Source: an uncultured Sphingomonadaceae bacterium
GTDB taxonomy: Bacteria; Pseudomonadota; Alphaproteobacteria; Sphingomonadales; Sphingomonadaceae
Assembly (NCBI GenBank): GCA_913060895.1
Contig: CAJXSN010000012.1
Coordinates: 19,935 to 83,934 of the forward strand
DNA length: 64,000 bases
Direction of reading: 5' to 3'
Positions 1 to 10,195 of the stretch are shown one piece after another. Under the pieces are notes generated by a model, which saw nothing but the letters and a program-made list of their open reading frames with translations, was not told the DNA's origin and ran no database searches. The position numbers and the translations under genes were made by a program. Every line of letters begins with the position of its first letter. Positions within the stretch are counted from its first letter, which is position 1.

Positions 1-110
1 TCTGGCAACGGTTCGTCAACATTATCGGGTCGGATCATCGTGCATCCGTTCCTGTTGCTGCCTGTTGCCATCCCGGCGGCGTGCGCGCCTGAAGGGAAAG
101 AAGGTCTACA

Positions 111-1853
111 TTGAGTATACATACGGCTGACAATGCAGCTGCGAATACCACTCCCCCTTCGGACTCCATGAATCCGCCACTTTGCACTCTGCCGATCAAC
201 ACGGCAGACAGCGGGTTTTATCATGGTTTAAACAAATTCGTGACTGTCTCCGCCAAGGTTATTGTCGCTGCTATTATCCTCTGGGCCATCCTTTTCCCTG
301 TACAGGCCAACGAAACGCTGGCCGTGGCTAACGCCACTCTGATCCGGGAATTTGCCGGATGGTATGTCTATCTCGTGGCGCTCTTGATGCTGGTCGCTTT
401 CACGCTGGCCGTCATTCCGCAATCGGGATCGCTGCGACTGGGCGCCCCCGGCGAAGAACCGGAATTCGGCCGCTTTTCATGGTTCGCCATGCTCTTTGGC
501 GCAGGCATAGGCATTGGAATGTTGACCTATTCCACCGGCGAACCATTGTCTCATTTCGCAACCAACCCCGATACCATTCGAGGCGTAGTGGAACCAATGT
601 CGGCTGAAACCATCCAGTCTGCCTATCGCTACACCTTCCTGCACTGGGGATTTGCCGCCTGGGCAACCTATGCGCTGGTCGGGCTTGCCGTAGGCTATGT
701 GGCCTATCGCCGGGGTCTGCCGCTGACAATCCGCTCCAGCCTCGCGCCGCTGTTCGGCTCGCGCATGTCCGGCTTTGCCGGGCATTTGGTCGATCTGGTC
801 GCCGTTGTCGCCACCATATTGGGGGTGGCTGTGACTATGGGCCTTGGTGTCGAACAGTTTGTCGCCGGGCTTAGCCGTCTGGGCTTGGGGAACTGGCTGC
901 TTAACGCAGAAGGCACAGCCTCTGTCGCGGCCATCATCGTCGCACTGGTCGTTCTTGTCGGTGCCTCGACAGTCTCAGCCATTTCTGGCGTAGGGCGCGG
1001 GATCAAGTGGCTGTCCAATATCAACATGGCGCTCAGCATCCTCCTGCTTACAGTGTTTCTTGTATTCGGCGCAGGCCTCGGCGGCCTGACACTGCTCTTC
1101 ACCTCGGTGACCGACTACCTCGTCTCGCTACCGGCCGACGCGCTCACTCTGTGGACTGCCGATGGCACGGCAACTGGCGACGCGCTTGCACAGTGGCAGC
1201 TCGACTGGTCGGTATTCTATTGGGCATGGTGGATTGCCTTCGCCCCGTTTGTCGGAATGTTCATTGCCCGCATTTCCCGTGGCCGCACGATCCGAGAATA
1301 TATGTTCGGCGTCGTTCTTGTGCCCTCGCTGATGTGTTTCATCTGGATGGCCCTGGCAGGTGGCACGGCAATAGAACTGGTTCTGTCGGGCGCGGATAGC
1401 GGGGCCATTCTGGGCGCCAACATATCCGATCAGCTTTACGCTACTCTATCCACCCTCTTCGGATCAGGTGTTGCCGCTCTGTTGTCCGGTGTCGTCGTCC
1501 TGTTGCTGATGACGTATCTGATCACTTCGGCAGACAGCGCAATCCTGATTGTCAACACGATCAACGGTGCAGGCGGCGAAGGCGAAGACGGTGCAGAGCG
1601 CCGTCACCACATTCTGTTTTGGGGTGCAGCGATCGCGTTGGTGGTTGGCAGTATGCTGGTTTTGGGCGGTATCGATGCGATCCGTATCACCATGATCATC
1701 GGGGCGCTGCCGTTTTCCGTAGTGGTCGCGCTGATGGCGATCTCCATCGTCAAAGCCGTGATCTACGATGTACGCCGCAAACGCGGCGGAGTGGAAACAC
1801 ATTGCCCGGTCATTCTTGCACGGGCAGCAGAAGGCCCGGGATTAGCGGGATGA
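111..1853 (+). CDS. BCCT-family transporter (betaine/choline/carnitine type)
   Basis: Secondary transporter of the betaine/choline/carnitine family, inner membrane, probably importing a quaternary ammonium or related osmolyte driven by Na+ or H+. The 580-aa protein is hydrophobic throughout, with about 12 membrane segments starting near residue 45. It carries the family-like glycine-rich stretch FGAGIGIGMLTYSTGEPL near residue 125 and the Trp-rich segment DWSVFYWAWWIAFAPFVGMF near residue 370, followed by ARISRGRTIREY, all typical of BCCT proteins. The start is TTG, supported by an AAGAAGG Shine-Dalgarno sequence 6 bp upstream. An internal ATG (168) would remove only a polar N-terminal tail. 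It stands alone, with about 230 bp to the next gene. The family is clear. The substrate cannot be read from sequence. Confidence 0.9.
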   Translation: MSIHTADNAAANTTPPSDSMNPPLCTLPINTADSGFYHGLNKFVTVSAKVIVAAIILWAILFPVQANETLAVANATLIREFAGWYVYLVALLMLVAFTLAVIPQSGSLRLGAPGEEPEFGRFSWFAMLFGAGIGIGMLTYSTGEPLSHFATNPDTIRGVVEPMSAETIQSAYRYTFLHWGFAAWATYALVGLAVGYVAYRRGLPLTIRSSLAPLFGSRMSGFAGHLVDLVAVVATILGVAVTMGLGVEQFVAGLSRLGLGNWLLNAEGTASVAAIIVALVVLVGASTVSAISGVGRGIKWLSNINMALSILLLTVFLVFGAGLGGLTLLFTSVTDYLVSLPADALTLWTADGTATGDALAQWQLDWSVFYWAWWIAFAPFVGMFIARISRGRTIREYMFGVVLVPSLMCFIWMALAGGTAIELVLSGADSGAILGANISDQLYATLSTLFGSGVAALLSGVVVLLLMTYLITSADSAILIVNTINGAGGEGEDGAERRHHILFWGAAIALVVGSMLVLGGIDAIRITMIIGALPFSVVVALMAISIVKAVIYDVRRKRGGVETHCPVILARAAEGPGLAG

Positions 1854-2081
1854 CAAGGTTTCGCACACCGACTTTGGTCTACGTGATTTAAAAGTCACAT
1901 GATTTTGCCAATACCCTGAATTACGCTTGCCGGCTGTGGCCGTGATATCACCTCCTTGTTACAGAAATGTCGCACGAAGCTCGCAGCGTTTATCGCGTGG
2001 GCTCGAAGCTGGTCCGTTTCTCGGCCAAAATACTGGTGCGGCGGCACCTTGATAAACCGACCTTAGAAGGGAACATTTTTG

Positions 2082-4739
2082 ATGAAAACACTCCGCGCCA
2101 GCGTTTCGCTGGGCGTGCTCGCAGCTGTCACTGCCACGCCTGCATTCGCACAAAGCACCGATGCTACAACCAGCCCTGCCCCGGCCGAGGCCCGTCAGGG
2201 CGGTGTCGAAACGATCATCGTTACCGCGACCAAACGTAGCGAGGATCTTCAGGACGTTGCCATATCGGTAAATGCCATCGGCGCAGAAGCCCTCGACGAG
2301 CTGGGCGTGGCCACGTTCGGTGATTACCTCGAACAGCTGCCAAGCGTTACCGCTGGCGGCTCGGGCCCCGGCCAGAGCACGATATATGTGCGCGGGCTTG
2401 CCTCTACGACGCCTAACCTGACCACAGCCGGCGTTGCGGGCCTTGCCCCTAACGTCGCATTGTATCTCGATGATCAGCCGCTGGCACAGCCCGGCCGTAA
2501 CCTCGACGTGTACGCAGCCGACCTTGAACGGATCGAAGTTCTGGCAGGCCCCCAGGGTACACTGTTTGGCGCCAGCTCGCAGGCCGGTGTTGTCCGCCTG
2601 ATCACGGCCAAGCCCGACCTTTCCGGTTTCGACGCTGGCTTCGATCTGGAGACATCCTTCACCAAGGGCGGCGAGACCAGTTACAAAGCAGAAGGCATGG
2701 TCAACCTGCCTGTTACCGATACAGTCGGTCTGCGCTTTGTCGCTTATCTCGACGACCAAGGTGGCTACATCGATAACGTCGCCGGTACGCAGACCCTGCG
2801 CGACAGCGCGCGTTTTCGCCCCGCCGGCACGGTCCGCTCGAACGGAGTGCCTGTGAACGATCTGCGCGGCGGTTTTCAGGCCGATGCCGATCTTTCGGAC
2901 GTGAATTTCCTTGCAGCCGACAACAGCGGTCTGGTCGAAGAAAACTTCAACGATACGCAATATGCCGGCTTTCGTGCCAGCGCTCGTTGGGAAATGACCC
3001 CAGACTGGCAGCTGACGGTTAGTCATGCTCGCCAGAGCATCGAAAGCGATGGTGTGTTCTTCGCAGACCCCAACTTGGGCGGCCTCGATAATCTCGATGT
3101 ACAACGCTACGAAGACGACCGGCTGCAGGACGATTTCTCTAACACCAGCTGGACGGTCGAAGGCCGCCTCGCGATGCTGGATGTCGTTTACACCGGTGCC
3201 TATACTGATCGCGAAACGCAGCAGCGGGTCGATTACACGGACTATCTGTTCGTTGGCCAATACCTGCCGTATTACATCTGCGACGGTTCGGTTTCCTATC
3301 CCGGCGACAACGATCCCAGCGGAACGTGCCAGGAACCGAACCTGTTCGTTACATCGGACAGCGAAACCAGCGTATTCACGCAGGAACTGCGGTTCAACAC
3401 GCCGGTCTACAACCGTTTCCGCGTGACTGCAGGTGCGTTCTATTCTGATCTGGAACTGAAGGAACGCAACGACTTCAATTATCCCGGCAACATCGAGGCA
3501 GCGCCATTCGGCGGCTTTGCTCCAAACTTTCCGCAGGACGGGTTCACCACGCTCGATGGTCCATTCCCGCAGTCGGTCATCTTCCGCAACGACATCCGGC
3601 GTACGGACGAACAGTTCGGATTGTTCGGTGAAGCCAGCTTCGACGTAGTCCCGGACTTGCTGACGCTGACCTTCGGTGCGCGTTACTACAACGTCGAAGT
3701 TGACTTCGAAGGAAGCGCCAACGGTTCGTTCTGCAACGCCGGAGCGGCAAGCGATGCCAACGCATTCGGCACCGACCTCAACGATCTGTACGACGGCGAT
3801 GGCCAGTACACATTTATCGGTAGCTGCAATGCAGACCTGCGGCAGACGTTCAATCTGGGCGATAGCATTCAGGACATTATGGATGCAGGACTGAACGCCA
3901 ACCAGGCTCAGCAGGTGTTCAACGCTTTGAGTGCACCAGACGTCGCCAAGGCAGAAGGCGCTATCTACAAGGGTACCGTTACCCTGACGCCGACGCCTGA
4001 TACGTTGTTCTACGCCACCTATTCTGAAGGTTTCCGTCCGGGTCTACTGAACCGTCCCGGCGGTGCGACCAATGGCGCAGGCTTTACCGTCCCGTTCGAG
4101 CTGGAGACCGATGAGGTCAAGAACTACGAACTGGGTGCAAAGCTCGACTTGCTCGACGGCCAGCTGCGCTTCAACGCCAGCGCGTTCTATGTGGACATCA
4201 GCCGTCTGCAGACCACCATCTTCGACCCGAGCATCACCAACCTGTTTTTCAGCGACAATGCTGCAAACGCGGAAATCAAGGGCGTAGAAGGCGAATTCAC
4301 CGTTGCACCTTATTCCGTTCCCGGCCTGACCGTTGCAGGTGCGTTCAGCTTCCTCGATACCGAGATTACCGAGGTGCTGACCCCAACTGACGACGTGGTG
4401 GTCGGCAGCGATCTCGCTTACGCCCCCAGCTTCCAGGGCAACATGCGCGCTCGTTACGAATGGGACATGGGTGACATGCAACTGCACGTACAGGGACAGA
4501 TGCTCCATTCCGCCAGCAAGAAAACGGATATCATCACGATCAACACGATCGAGCTGGACAGCTACACCACCTTCGGCCTGTCCGCTGGTGTGAAGAAGGA
4601 CGAATGGAAGATCGAAATCTTCGGTGAGAACCTCAGCGACGAACGCGCTGAAATTGCCGGAAACTACATCAACGACCGTGAGCGGATCACCACCAACCGT
4701 CCTCTGACGGTCGGCATCCGGGTCGGTTTCGATTATTGA
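2082..4739 (+). CDS. TonB-dependent outer-membrane receptor
   Basis: Outer-membrane active transporter energised by TonB. It has a signal peptide ending near TPAFAQ, then a TonB-box-like segment (VETIIVTATKR), a plug domain (residues about 50-170, with YVRGLASTTPN and VLAGPQGTLFGASSQAG) and a long beta-barrel ending in an aromatic residue (VGFDY), as expected for BAM insertion. At about 885 aa it is in the usual range for sphingomonad receptors of unknown substrate. The ORF track starts at a TTG one codon upstream. The ATG at 2082 sits behind AGAAGGGA and is preferred. No Fur-like site was noticed upstream, and the ligand is unknown. A terminator follows, separating it from the sulfotransferase gene. 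Confidence 0.9.
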   Translation: MKTLRASVSLGVLAAVTATPAFAQSTDATTSPAPAEARQGGVETIIVTATKRSEDLQDVAISVNAIGAEALDELGVATFGDYLEQLPSVTAGGSGPGQSTIYVRGLASTTPNLTTAGVAGLAPNVALYLDDQPLAQPGRNLDVYAADLERIEVLAGPQGTLFGASSQAGVVRLITAKPDLSGFDAGFDLETSFTKGGETSYKAEGMVNLPVTDTVGLRFVAYLDDQGGYIDNVAGTQTLRDSARFRPAGTVRSNGVPVNDLRGGFQADADLSDVNFLAADNSGLVEENFNDTQYAGFRASARWEMTPDWQLTVSHARQSIESDGVFFADPNLGGLDNLDVQRYEDDRLQDDFSNTSWTVEGRLAMLDVVYTGAYTDRETQQRVDYTDYLFVGQYLPYYICDGSVSYPGDNDPSGTCQEPNLFVTSDSETSVFTQELRFNTPVYNRFRVTAGAFYSDLELKERNDFNYPGNIEAAPFGGFAPNFPQDGFTTLDGPFPQSVIFRNDIRRTDEQFGLFGEASFDVVPDLLTLTFGARYYNVEVDFEGSANGSFCNAGAASDANAFGTDLNDLYDGDGQYTFIGSCNADLRQTFNLGDSIQDIMDAGLNANQAQQVFNALSAPDVAKAEGAIYKGTVTLTPTPDTLFYATYSEGFRPGLLNRPGGATNGAGFTVPFELETDEVKNYELGAKLDLLDGQLRFNASAFYVDISRLQTTIFDPSITNLFFSDNAANAEIKGVEGEFTVAPYSVPGLTVAGAFSFLDTEITEVLTPTDDVVVGSDLAYAPSFQGNMRARYEWDMGDMQLHVQGQMLHSASKKTDIITINTIELDSYTTFGLSAGVKKDEWKIEIFGENLSDERAEIAGNYINDRERITTNRPLTVGIRVGFDY

Positions 4740-4762
4740 TCAGTTGAAGACCTGAACACACG

Positions 4763-4800
4763 AAACGGTGGGCGAGCGACAAGCTTTGCCCGCCGTTTTG
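4763..4800 (+). terminator. Rho-independent terminator after the TonB receptor
   Basis: The sequence ACGGTGGGC pairs with GCCCGCCGT (one G-U pair) around a 14-nt loop, and TTTTG follows directly. It lies 25 bp after the receptor stop codon on the same strand. Confidence 0.7.
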
Positions 4801-4832
4801 CGTTTCGGGATGATTCTGGCACTGGAGTGTGC

Positions 4833-6797
4833 ATGAGCTCAAAAGACAACGATCTGGCCACTGCGCAAAAGGCATTGCAATCCGGCGACTTTGCCGGAGG
4901 GCTGGAACTGGCCAATAAAGTCTTGGAAAGCGCTCCGGATGATGGTGAGGCGCTGTATATAGGCGCTGTCGCCTGCCGGTATCTCGAACAGACAGATCAA
5001 GCCGCCGCGATGCTAGACCGGCTCCATGCAGCTTCGCCCGAATTCGGACGGGCATGGCAGGAAGCCGGACATCTGGCCCGCGCACAGGGCAACACCGATG
5101 CCGCCATTGCCGCTTATGCGCGTGCGGTGAAGTTCAATCCTGCTCTGGAGGCGAGCTGGCGTGCGCAAGGTGAACTGCTGAAGGCTGCAGGGCGAACTGC
5201 CGAAGCACAGGCAACGCTGTCGCAAAGCCAGCGCCTGCGTACCCTTCCGCGCGAACTGGTGTCCGTGACCAATCATCTGCACGAAGGCCGTGTGCTTCAC
5301 GCAGAACAGATATGCCGTGCGTTTCTGCAGCAAAACCCGCGCAATGTGGAAGGAATGCGCCTGCTCGCGCAGATCGGCATCAAATTGGGCATTCTGGACG
5401 ATGCGGAGTTCCTGCTGGAAAGCGCCACCACATTTGAACCTGACAATATCCAGCTCCGGCTAGATTACATAGATTCCCTGCGCCGCCGCCAGAAATTCGC
5501 CAAAGCGCGCCAGGAGGCCGAAGCCCTGCATGCCCGCGACCCTGAAAACCCGCTGTTCCAGTCGCATCTAGCGATCGATAATATGCAGACCGGCGATTAC
5601 GACGTCGCCTTTGATCTGTTCGATCAGGTACTGGCAAAACTGCCGAACGATCCCGCAACCCTTACCAGCAGGGGTCATGCCCTGAAAACCACTGGTCGCA
5701 GCGATGAAGCTGTCGCCAGCTACAGGGCAGCGATTGCAGCAAAGCCCGATCACGGCGATGCCTATTACGCGCTGGCGAACCTGAAGACCTACCGGTTTAC
5801 CGATGCTGAAATTGCGGCCATGCAACAGCAGATCGCCCGCACCGATCTGGCGTTCATGGACCGCGTTCGTCTGTCCTTCGCCCTTGCCAAGGCATTGGAA
5901 GATCGAGGGGATTACGCACAGAGTTTCGAATATTACGAAGCCGGCAACGCCCTGAAACGCGCACAGACGCGCTACAGTGCGAACCAGATGAGCGCCGAAC
6001 TGGCCAAGCAGCACGAGGTATGCACACCGGACCTGTTTACCAGCCACAAGGGCACAGGCCATCCTGCCCCAGATCCGATCTTCATCGTCGGTCTACCGCG
6101 AGCTGGATCGACATTGCTGGAGCAAATCCTCGCCAGCCACAGCCAGGTGGACGGCACGCTGGAACTGCCCAATGTTCTCGCGCTGGCGCACCGGTTGCGC
6201 GGACGTAAAGCGGGGCAGTCGCGCTACCCGGAAATTCTCCATGATCTACCCGAAGAACAGCTTGCGCAGTTCGGTGAAGATTTCATCGAAAGCACCCGTA
6301 TTCACCGCGCAGACGCACCGTTCTTTACCGACAAGATGCCGAACAATTTCCGTCACGTCGGGCTGATCCATCTGATCCTGCCAAACGCCACCATAATCGA
6401 TGCGCGGCGCAATCCGATGGATTGCTGCTTCTCAGGCTTCAAACAGCTATTCGCAGAAGGGCAGGAGTTTACCTACGGTCTACACGAAATCGGCCGCTAT
6501 TACGCCGATTACGTCTCCCTTATGGACCACTGGGACCGCGTGCTGCCGGGCAAGATCTTGCGCGTTCAGCACGAGGATGTTCTGGACGATCTGGAAGGTC
6601 AGGTCCACCGTATGCTGAACCATTGCGGCCTGCCGTTCGAACAGGCTTGTGTCGATTTCCACCAAACCGATCGAGCCGTTCGCACAGCCAGTAGCGAACA
6701 GGTGCGAAAGCCGATCAACCGGTCCGGCCAGGGGGCATGGGAGCCCTTCGCGCCGTGGCTGGGAGACCTGAAGGCGGCGCTGGACGACGCAGTATGA
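4833..6797 (+). CDS. TPR-repeat sulfotransferase
   Basis: Two-part protein of about 654 aa. The N-terminal half (residues about 10-370) is a run of tetratricopeptide repeats, with recurring patterns such as NPALEASWRAQGELLKAAGR. The C-terminal half is a PAPS-dependent sulfotransferase: the 5'-phosphosulfate loop is FIVGLPRAGSTLLEQIL near residue 415 and the 3'-phosphate segment is IIDARRNPMDCCFSGFKQLF near residue 525. Such proteins transfer sulfate from PAPS to an unknown acceptor, with the TPR part probably binding the partner. ATG at 4833 follows GGAG at 5 bp. The ORF track uses a GTG two codons earlier. The cysD-cysNC-cysQ operon at 40.5 kb would supply PAPS and remove PAP (inference). 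Acceptor unknown. Confidence 0.88.
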   Translation: MSSKDNDLATAQKALQSGDFAGGLELANKVLESAPDDGEALYIGAVACRYLEQTDQAAAMLDRLHAASPEFGRAWQEAGHLARAQGNTDAAIAAYARAVKFNPALEASWRAQGELLKAAGRTAEAQATLSQSQRLRTLPRELVSVTNHLHEGRVLHAEQICRAFLQQNPRNVEGMRLLAQIGIKLGILDDAEFLLESATTFEPDNIQLRLDYIDSLRRRQKFAKARQEAEALHARDPENPLFQSHLAIDNMQTGDYDVAFDLFDQVLAKLPNDPATLTSRGHALKTTGRSDEAVASYRAAIAAKPDHGDAYYALANLKTYRFTDAEIAAMQQQIARTDLAFMDRVRLSFALAKALEDRGDYAQSFEYYEAGNALKRAQTRYSANQMSAELAKQHEVCTPDLFTSHKGTGHPAPDPIFIVGLPRAGSTLLEQILASHSQVDGTLELPNVLALAHRLRGRKAGQSRYPEILHDLPEEQLAQFGEDFIESTRIHRADAPFFTDKMPNNFRHVGLIHLILPNATIIDARRNPMDCCFSGFKQLFAEGQEFTYGLHEIGRYYADYVSLMDHWDRVLPGKILRVQHEDVLDDLEGQVHRMLNHCGLPFEQACVDFHQTDRAVRTASSEQVRKPINRSGQGAWEPFAPWLGDLKAALDDAV

Positions 6798-6876
6798 TGC
6801 GGGGCAGGAACGCCCTGCACTTAATACCCGTTATGTGTATGAAACGCAGTGAATGCGCCAACAAACGGAATATACG

Positions 6877-7863
6877 ATGACAGTCGAAACCAAATTGCCC
6901 ACAGGTGAAGACCTGCTTGCCGAGATCAACCGACTCCGCAAGGATAAGAACGCGATCATTCTGGCGCATTATTACCAGACTCCCGACATTCAGGATCTAG
7001 CTGATTTTGTGGGGGATTCGCTCCAGCTAAGCCAGATGGCTGCCGAAACCGACGCGGATGTTATTGCGTTCTGCGGCGTAAAATTCATGGCCGATACGGC
7101 GAAAATCCTCAGTCCGGAAAAGATCGTCGTGCTGCCCGATATGGATGCAGGCTGTTCCCTTGAGGACAGCTGCCCGCCCGAGAAATTCAAGGCTTTCCGC
7201 GAGAAACACCCCGACCATATCGCGTTGACCTATATCAACTGCTCAACCGAGGTGAAGGCGCTGTCCGACGTGATCGTCACCAGTTCCAGCGCGGAAACAA
7301 TTCTACAGCAAATCCCTGACGACCAGAAGATAATATTCGGTCCCGACCGCCATCTGGGCGGGTATCTTTCACGCAAATTCAACCGTGAAATGCTGCTGTG
7401 GCCCGGCGTGTGCATTGTTCACGAAGCCTTCAGTGAAACCGAACTGCTGAAGCTGAAGGAAGAACACCCCGATGCGCCCATCGCAGCGCATCCCGAGTGC
7501 CCGCCAACCATCGTCGATCACGCCGATTATGTCGGCTCGACCAGCGGCATCCTGCAATTTGCCGATACATTCGAAGGCGACACGTTGATCGTGGCGACAG
7601 AGCCGCACATTATCCATCAGATGGAAAAGGCGTTGCCGGATAAAAACTTTATCGGCGCACCGGGAGCGGATGGAAACTGCAGCTGCAATATCTGCCCCTA
7701 TATGGCGCTCAATACGATGGAGAAACTGTACGCCTGCCTGCGCGATCTGGAACCGCGCATCGAAATCGAGGAATCCCTGCGGCTCCAAGCAAAGAAAAGC
7801 CTCGACAAGATGCTGGAACTGGCGAGCGGCACGATCGGTCAGGGTGATCTTGGCAAAATTTGA
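6877..7863 (+). CDS. nadA: Quinolinate synthase NadA
   Basis: Condenses iminoaspartate with dihydroxyacetone phosphate to quinolinate in de novo NAD synthesis, in the cytoplasm with a [4Fe-4S] cluster. Diagnostic segments are AIILAHYYQTPDIQDLADFVGDS at the N-terminus, FCGVKFMADTAKILSP, the Cys in WPGVCIVHEAF, and CNICPYMALNTMEKL near the C-terminus. The three conserved cluster cysteines are therefore present. The length of about 328 aa is normal. The start could instead be 6853 (adds MRQQTEYT); neither has a strong ribosome site, and 6877 was chosen because MTVETKLPTGEDLL resembles short family N-termini. No nadB or nadC lies next to it in this window. Confidence 0.95.
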   Translation: MTVETKLPTGEDLLAEINRLRKDKNAIILAHYYQTPDIQDLADFVGDSLQLSQMAAETDADVIAFCGVKFMADTAKILSPEKIVVLPDMDAGCSLEDSCPPEKFKAFREKHPDHIALTYINCSTEVKALSDVIVTSSSAETILQQIPDDQKIIFGPDRHLGGYLSRKFNREMLLWPGVCIVHEAFSETELLKLKEEHPDAPIAAHPECPPTIVDHADYVGSTSGILQFADTFEGDTLIVATEPHIIHQMEKALPDKNFIGAPGADGNCSCNICPYMALNTMEKLYACLRDLEPRIEIEESLRLQAKKSLDKMLELASGTIGQGDLGKI

Positions 7864-7899
7864 CATCGCCCCTTTTGCGCTTTCGTGCGGTAGGGCTGC

Positions 7900-9231
7900 A
7901 TGACTGCTGAAATCCGCTGGTTCTGGGCCAGGCTCAACGCGAATTACTGGTTCTATCCGGCGCTTTTCTCAATTCTGGCCGCGGTGCTGGCATTGACGAT
8001 GATCTGGCTCGACCGGGCAGGTTATGCCGAGGCGTTGAACGATTTCGAGTGGCTGGTTACCTCAAGGCCCAAAGGCGCGGCCGATATTCTGACCGTAATG
8101 GCCGGCAGCATGATCGGCGTTGCATCCACTGTGTTTTCCATCACACTGGTCGCGGTCACTTATGCGAGCGGCAATTACGGTCCGCGCCTGCTGACCAACT
8201 TCCTAGAGGACAGGGGCAACCAGCTCAGCCTCGCCACCTTCATCTCCAGCTTCGTCTATGCGCTGATCGTGCTTCGCAGCGTTCGGACAGAGGATGAGAC
8301 CCCCACGGGCGCGGTGGAGGCCACGGCAACTGCATTGCCCGGGTTTGTCCCGCAATTATCGTTGCTGGTGGCGTATCTTTTGCTGGCGATCTGCGTCGCC
8401 GTGCTGGTGTTCTTCCTCAACCACGTCCCCTCCAGCATACAGATCAACACGGTGCTGGAAAGCATCGGTCGCCGTCTTCTGGCGGGCATCCGTGAAACCT
8501 ATCCGGTGGAAGACGATTTCCGTGATGCCGTCGAAGCGGTCGAGGGTACGCCGTTGACCGCACGGGATTCAGGCTATGTCCAGATGATCGATTTTCAGGA
8601 TCTGGAGAAAATTGCGCGCGATTGCGGGGCCACCTTTTCCCTCAAGGTGCGCACAGGGGATTTCATCCACCGCGAGCTGCCGCTGCTGGAAATCGATGGA
8701 TGCGAACCCGATGCCGTTCAGGACAGGGTACGCGAATGTTTTACCCTTGGCGCAACCCGCACACCGGAACAGGACCCGCAATTCCTGATCGACGAGCTGG
8801 TGGAAATCGGGCTGCGTGCCCTGTCGCCGGGCATCAACGATCCGTTTACCGCGATTACGACGCTCCACTGGCTGGGCGCAGCAACCGCTGAAATCGGTCG
8901 CCGCGATCTGCGCAAGGACGTTTGCGGCGAAGATGCAGAAAATTGCCCCGTCATCCCACTCCCCGACAATTTCGAGCATTACGTGAAGCGCGGGTTCGGT
9001 TCCATCAGAAGCGCGGTCGCCAGCTCTCCCACAGCTGCGGAAGTAATGCTCACAACCATTGCCAATGCTGCCAAACCCATCAGGGACGAGCGCCGCCAGT
9101 CTGCGCTGAAAGATCAGGGCCGCATGCTGGCTGAACAGGCACGGCTGACTCTGGTCGGGCCCGATCTGGAAAAGTTCGAGGAATACGCCCGGGAATTCGA
9201 CCGGCAGTTCTGGTCCATAGCTAGCGGCTGA
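7900..9231 (+). CDS. DUF2254 membrane protein
   Basis: Predicted inner-membrane protein of the DUF2254 family, function unknown. Two membrane segments at about residues 18-40 and 65-90, then two more at about 110-130 and 150-175, are followed by a soluble C-terminal region of about 260 aa. Family-like stretches are TVMAGSMIGVASTVFSITLVAVTYASGNYGPRLL and ALSPGINDPFTAITTLHWLG. The latter (SPGINDP) is strongly conserved in this family to my knowledge. It is 36 bp downstream of nadA on the same strand, so co-transcription is possible. Its end overlaps the convergent DMT transporter gene by 11 bp. Confidence 0.85.
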   Translation: MTAEIRWFWARLNANYWFYPALFSILAAVLALTMIWLDRAGYAEALNDFEWLVTSRPKGAADILTVMAGSMIGVASTVFSITLVAVTYASGNYGPRLLTNFLEDRGNQLSLATFISSFVYALIVLRSVRTEDETPTGAVEATATALPGFVPQLSLLVAYLLLAICVAVLVFFLNHVPSSIQINTVLESIGRRLLAGIRETYPVEDDFRDAVEAVEGTPLTARDSGYVQMIDFQDLEKIARDCGATFSLKVRTGDFIHRELPLLEIDGCEPDAVQDRVRECFTLGATRTPEQDPQFLIDELVEIGLRALSPGINDPFTAITTLHWLGAATAEIGRRDLRKDVCGEDAENCPVIPLPDNFEHYVKRGFGSIRSAVASSPTAAEVMLTTIANAAKPIRDERRQSALKDQGRMLAEQARLTLVGPDLEKFEEYAREFDRQFWSIASG

Positions 9232-10135
9232 TGGCCAGCCGTTGCGGCGCAATCCGCGATGCCACCAGCGCGCTGCCCAGCAGGACCATACCCAGAATAT
9301 CGAGTGGCCCGAGCACTTCGCCAAACGCGCTGTATCCATAGAGCGCGGCAACCGCAGGCTGCGTAAGCAGCGCCAGCCCGATCACCAGCGGCGGAAAATG
9401 GCGCAGTGCAAAAACCAGCAGGCCCTGCCCGATAATCTGGCTCAGCAGCGAAAGAACGATCAGCGGGGTCCAGTTCGTGGGCCACACAGGTTCGCCCATA
9501 AGCAGCGCCATCGCCAGCACTACAGGGGATGCAATCAGGCAGACCCAGGTCAGCAGCGCCCAGGCCCCGAACTGGCTACGCACATTGCCTAGGGCGAGCA
9601 GATAGACAGCGTAGCACATGCCTGCTGCCACACAGTATAGATCGCCCACCAGCGTATCGGTGCTGATCTGTGCGCTACGGCCCATCAGAATTGCCGCACC
9701 GGCCAGCGCCAGCACAATCGCGGCCCATTCCAGCCCGCGCGGTAAAGTGCGCGCGATTATGAAACCCCAGAACAGCAGGATGATGCTGCCCGCATTGCCG
9801 AACAGGGTGGCATTGCCCAACCGGGTGCGCTCTATTCCGATATGCCAGCTGCCGAGATCGACGGCGAAGGCAACCGATCCCAATGCCACCAGAGCCAGGG
9901 CCCCGCGCGGCATCCCGCCCAGCCGCTGTCCAGTCGTCCGGGCAATCAGAGCCAGAAACGGCAATGCCAGAAACAACCGCCAGAAAGCGGCGGATACCGG
10001 GCCACTATCGGCCAGCCGAACCGACCACGGCCCAAGCGCCAGCGCGACATTCCCCGCCAGCAATGCTGCCAGCATCCACCACCGGGGTGGTTCTGCTTCC
10101 CGCCTTAGTGGCTTTTCTTCGGTTGCCCTCTCCAT
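9221..10135 (-). CDS. EamA/DMT-family exporter
   Basis: Drug/metabolite-transporter superfamily member of 304 aa with about ten predicted membrane segments arranged as two EamA repeats (residues about 20-150 and 165-295). Recognisable family features are the Pro/Gly-rich helices WRLFLALPFLALIA and the second-repeat segment LSLLSQIIGQGLLVFALRHFPPLVIGLALLTQPAVAAL. Proteins of this type usually export amino acids or small metabolites. The substrate is not deducible. It converges on the DUF2254 gene with an 11-bp overlap and diverges from the old yellow enzyme gene. Confidence 0.88.
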   Translation of the reverse strand: MERATEEKPLRREAEPPRWWMLAALLAGNVALALGPWSVRLADSGPVSAAFWRLFLALPFLALIARTTGQRLGGMPRGALALVALGSVAFAVDLGSWHIGIERTRLGNATLFGNAGSIILLFWGFIIARTLPRGLEWAAIVLALAGAAILMGRSAQISTDTLVGDLYCVAAGMCYAVYLLALGNVRSQFGAWALLTWVCLIASPVVLAMALLMGEPVWPTNWTPLIVLSLLSQIIGQGLLVFALRHFPPLVIGLALLTQPAVAALYGYSAFGEVLGPLDILGMVLLGSALVASRIAPQRLAISR

Positions 10136-10195
10136 TGGCGCGCCTTAGCTCGACGGGTGCAAACACGCATTACTGAAATGGATACAGAGAACATC

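Noticed and set aside
1959-3260. 433-aa minus-strand ORF opposite the first TonB receptor
   Set aside because: Antisense shadow with no domain pattern.
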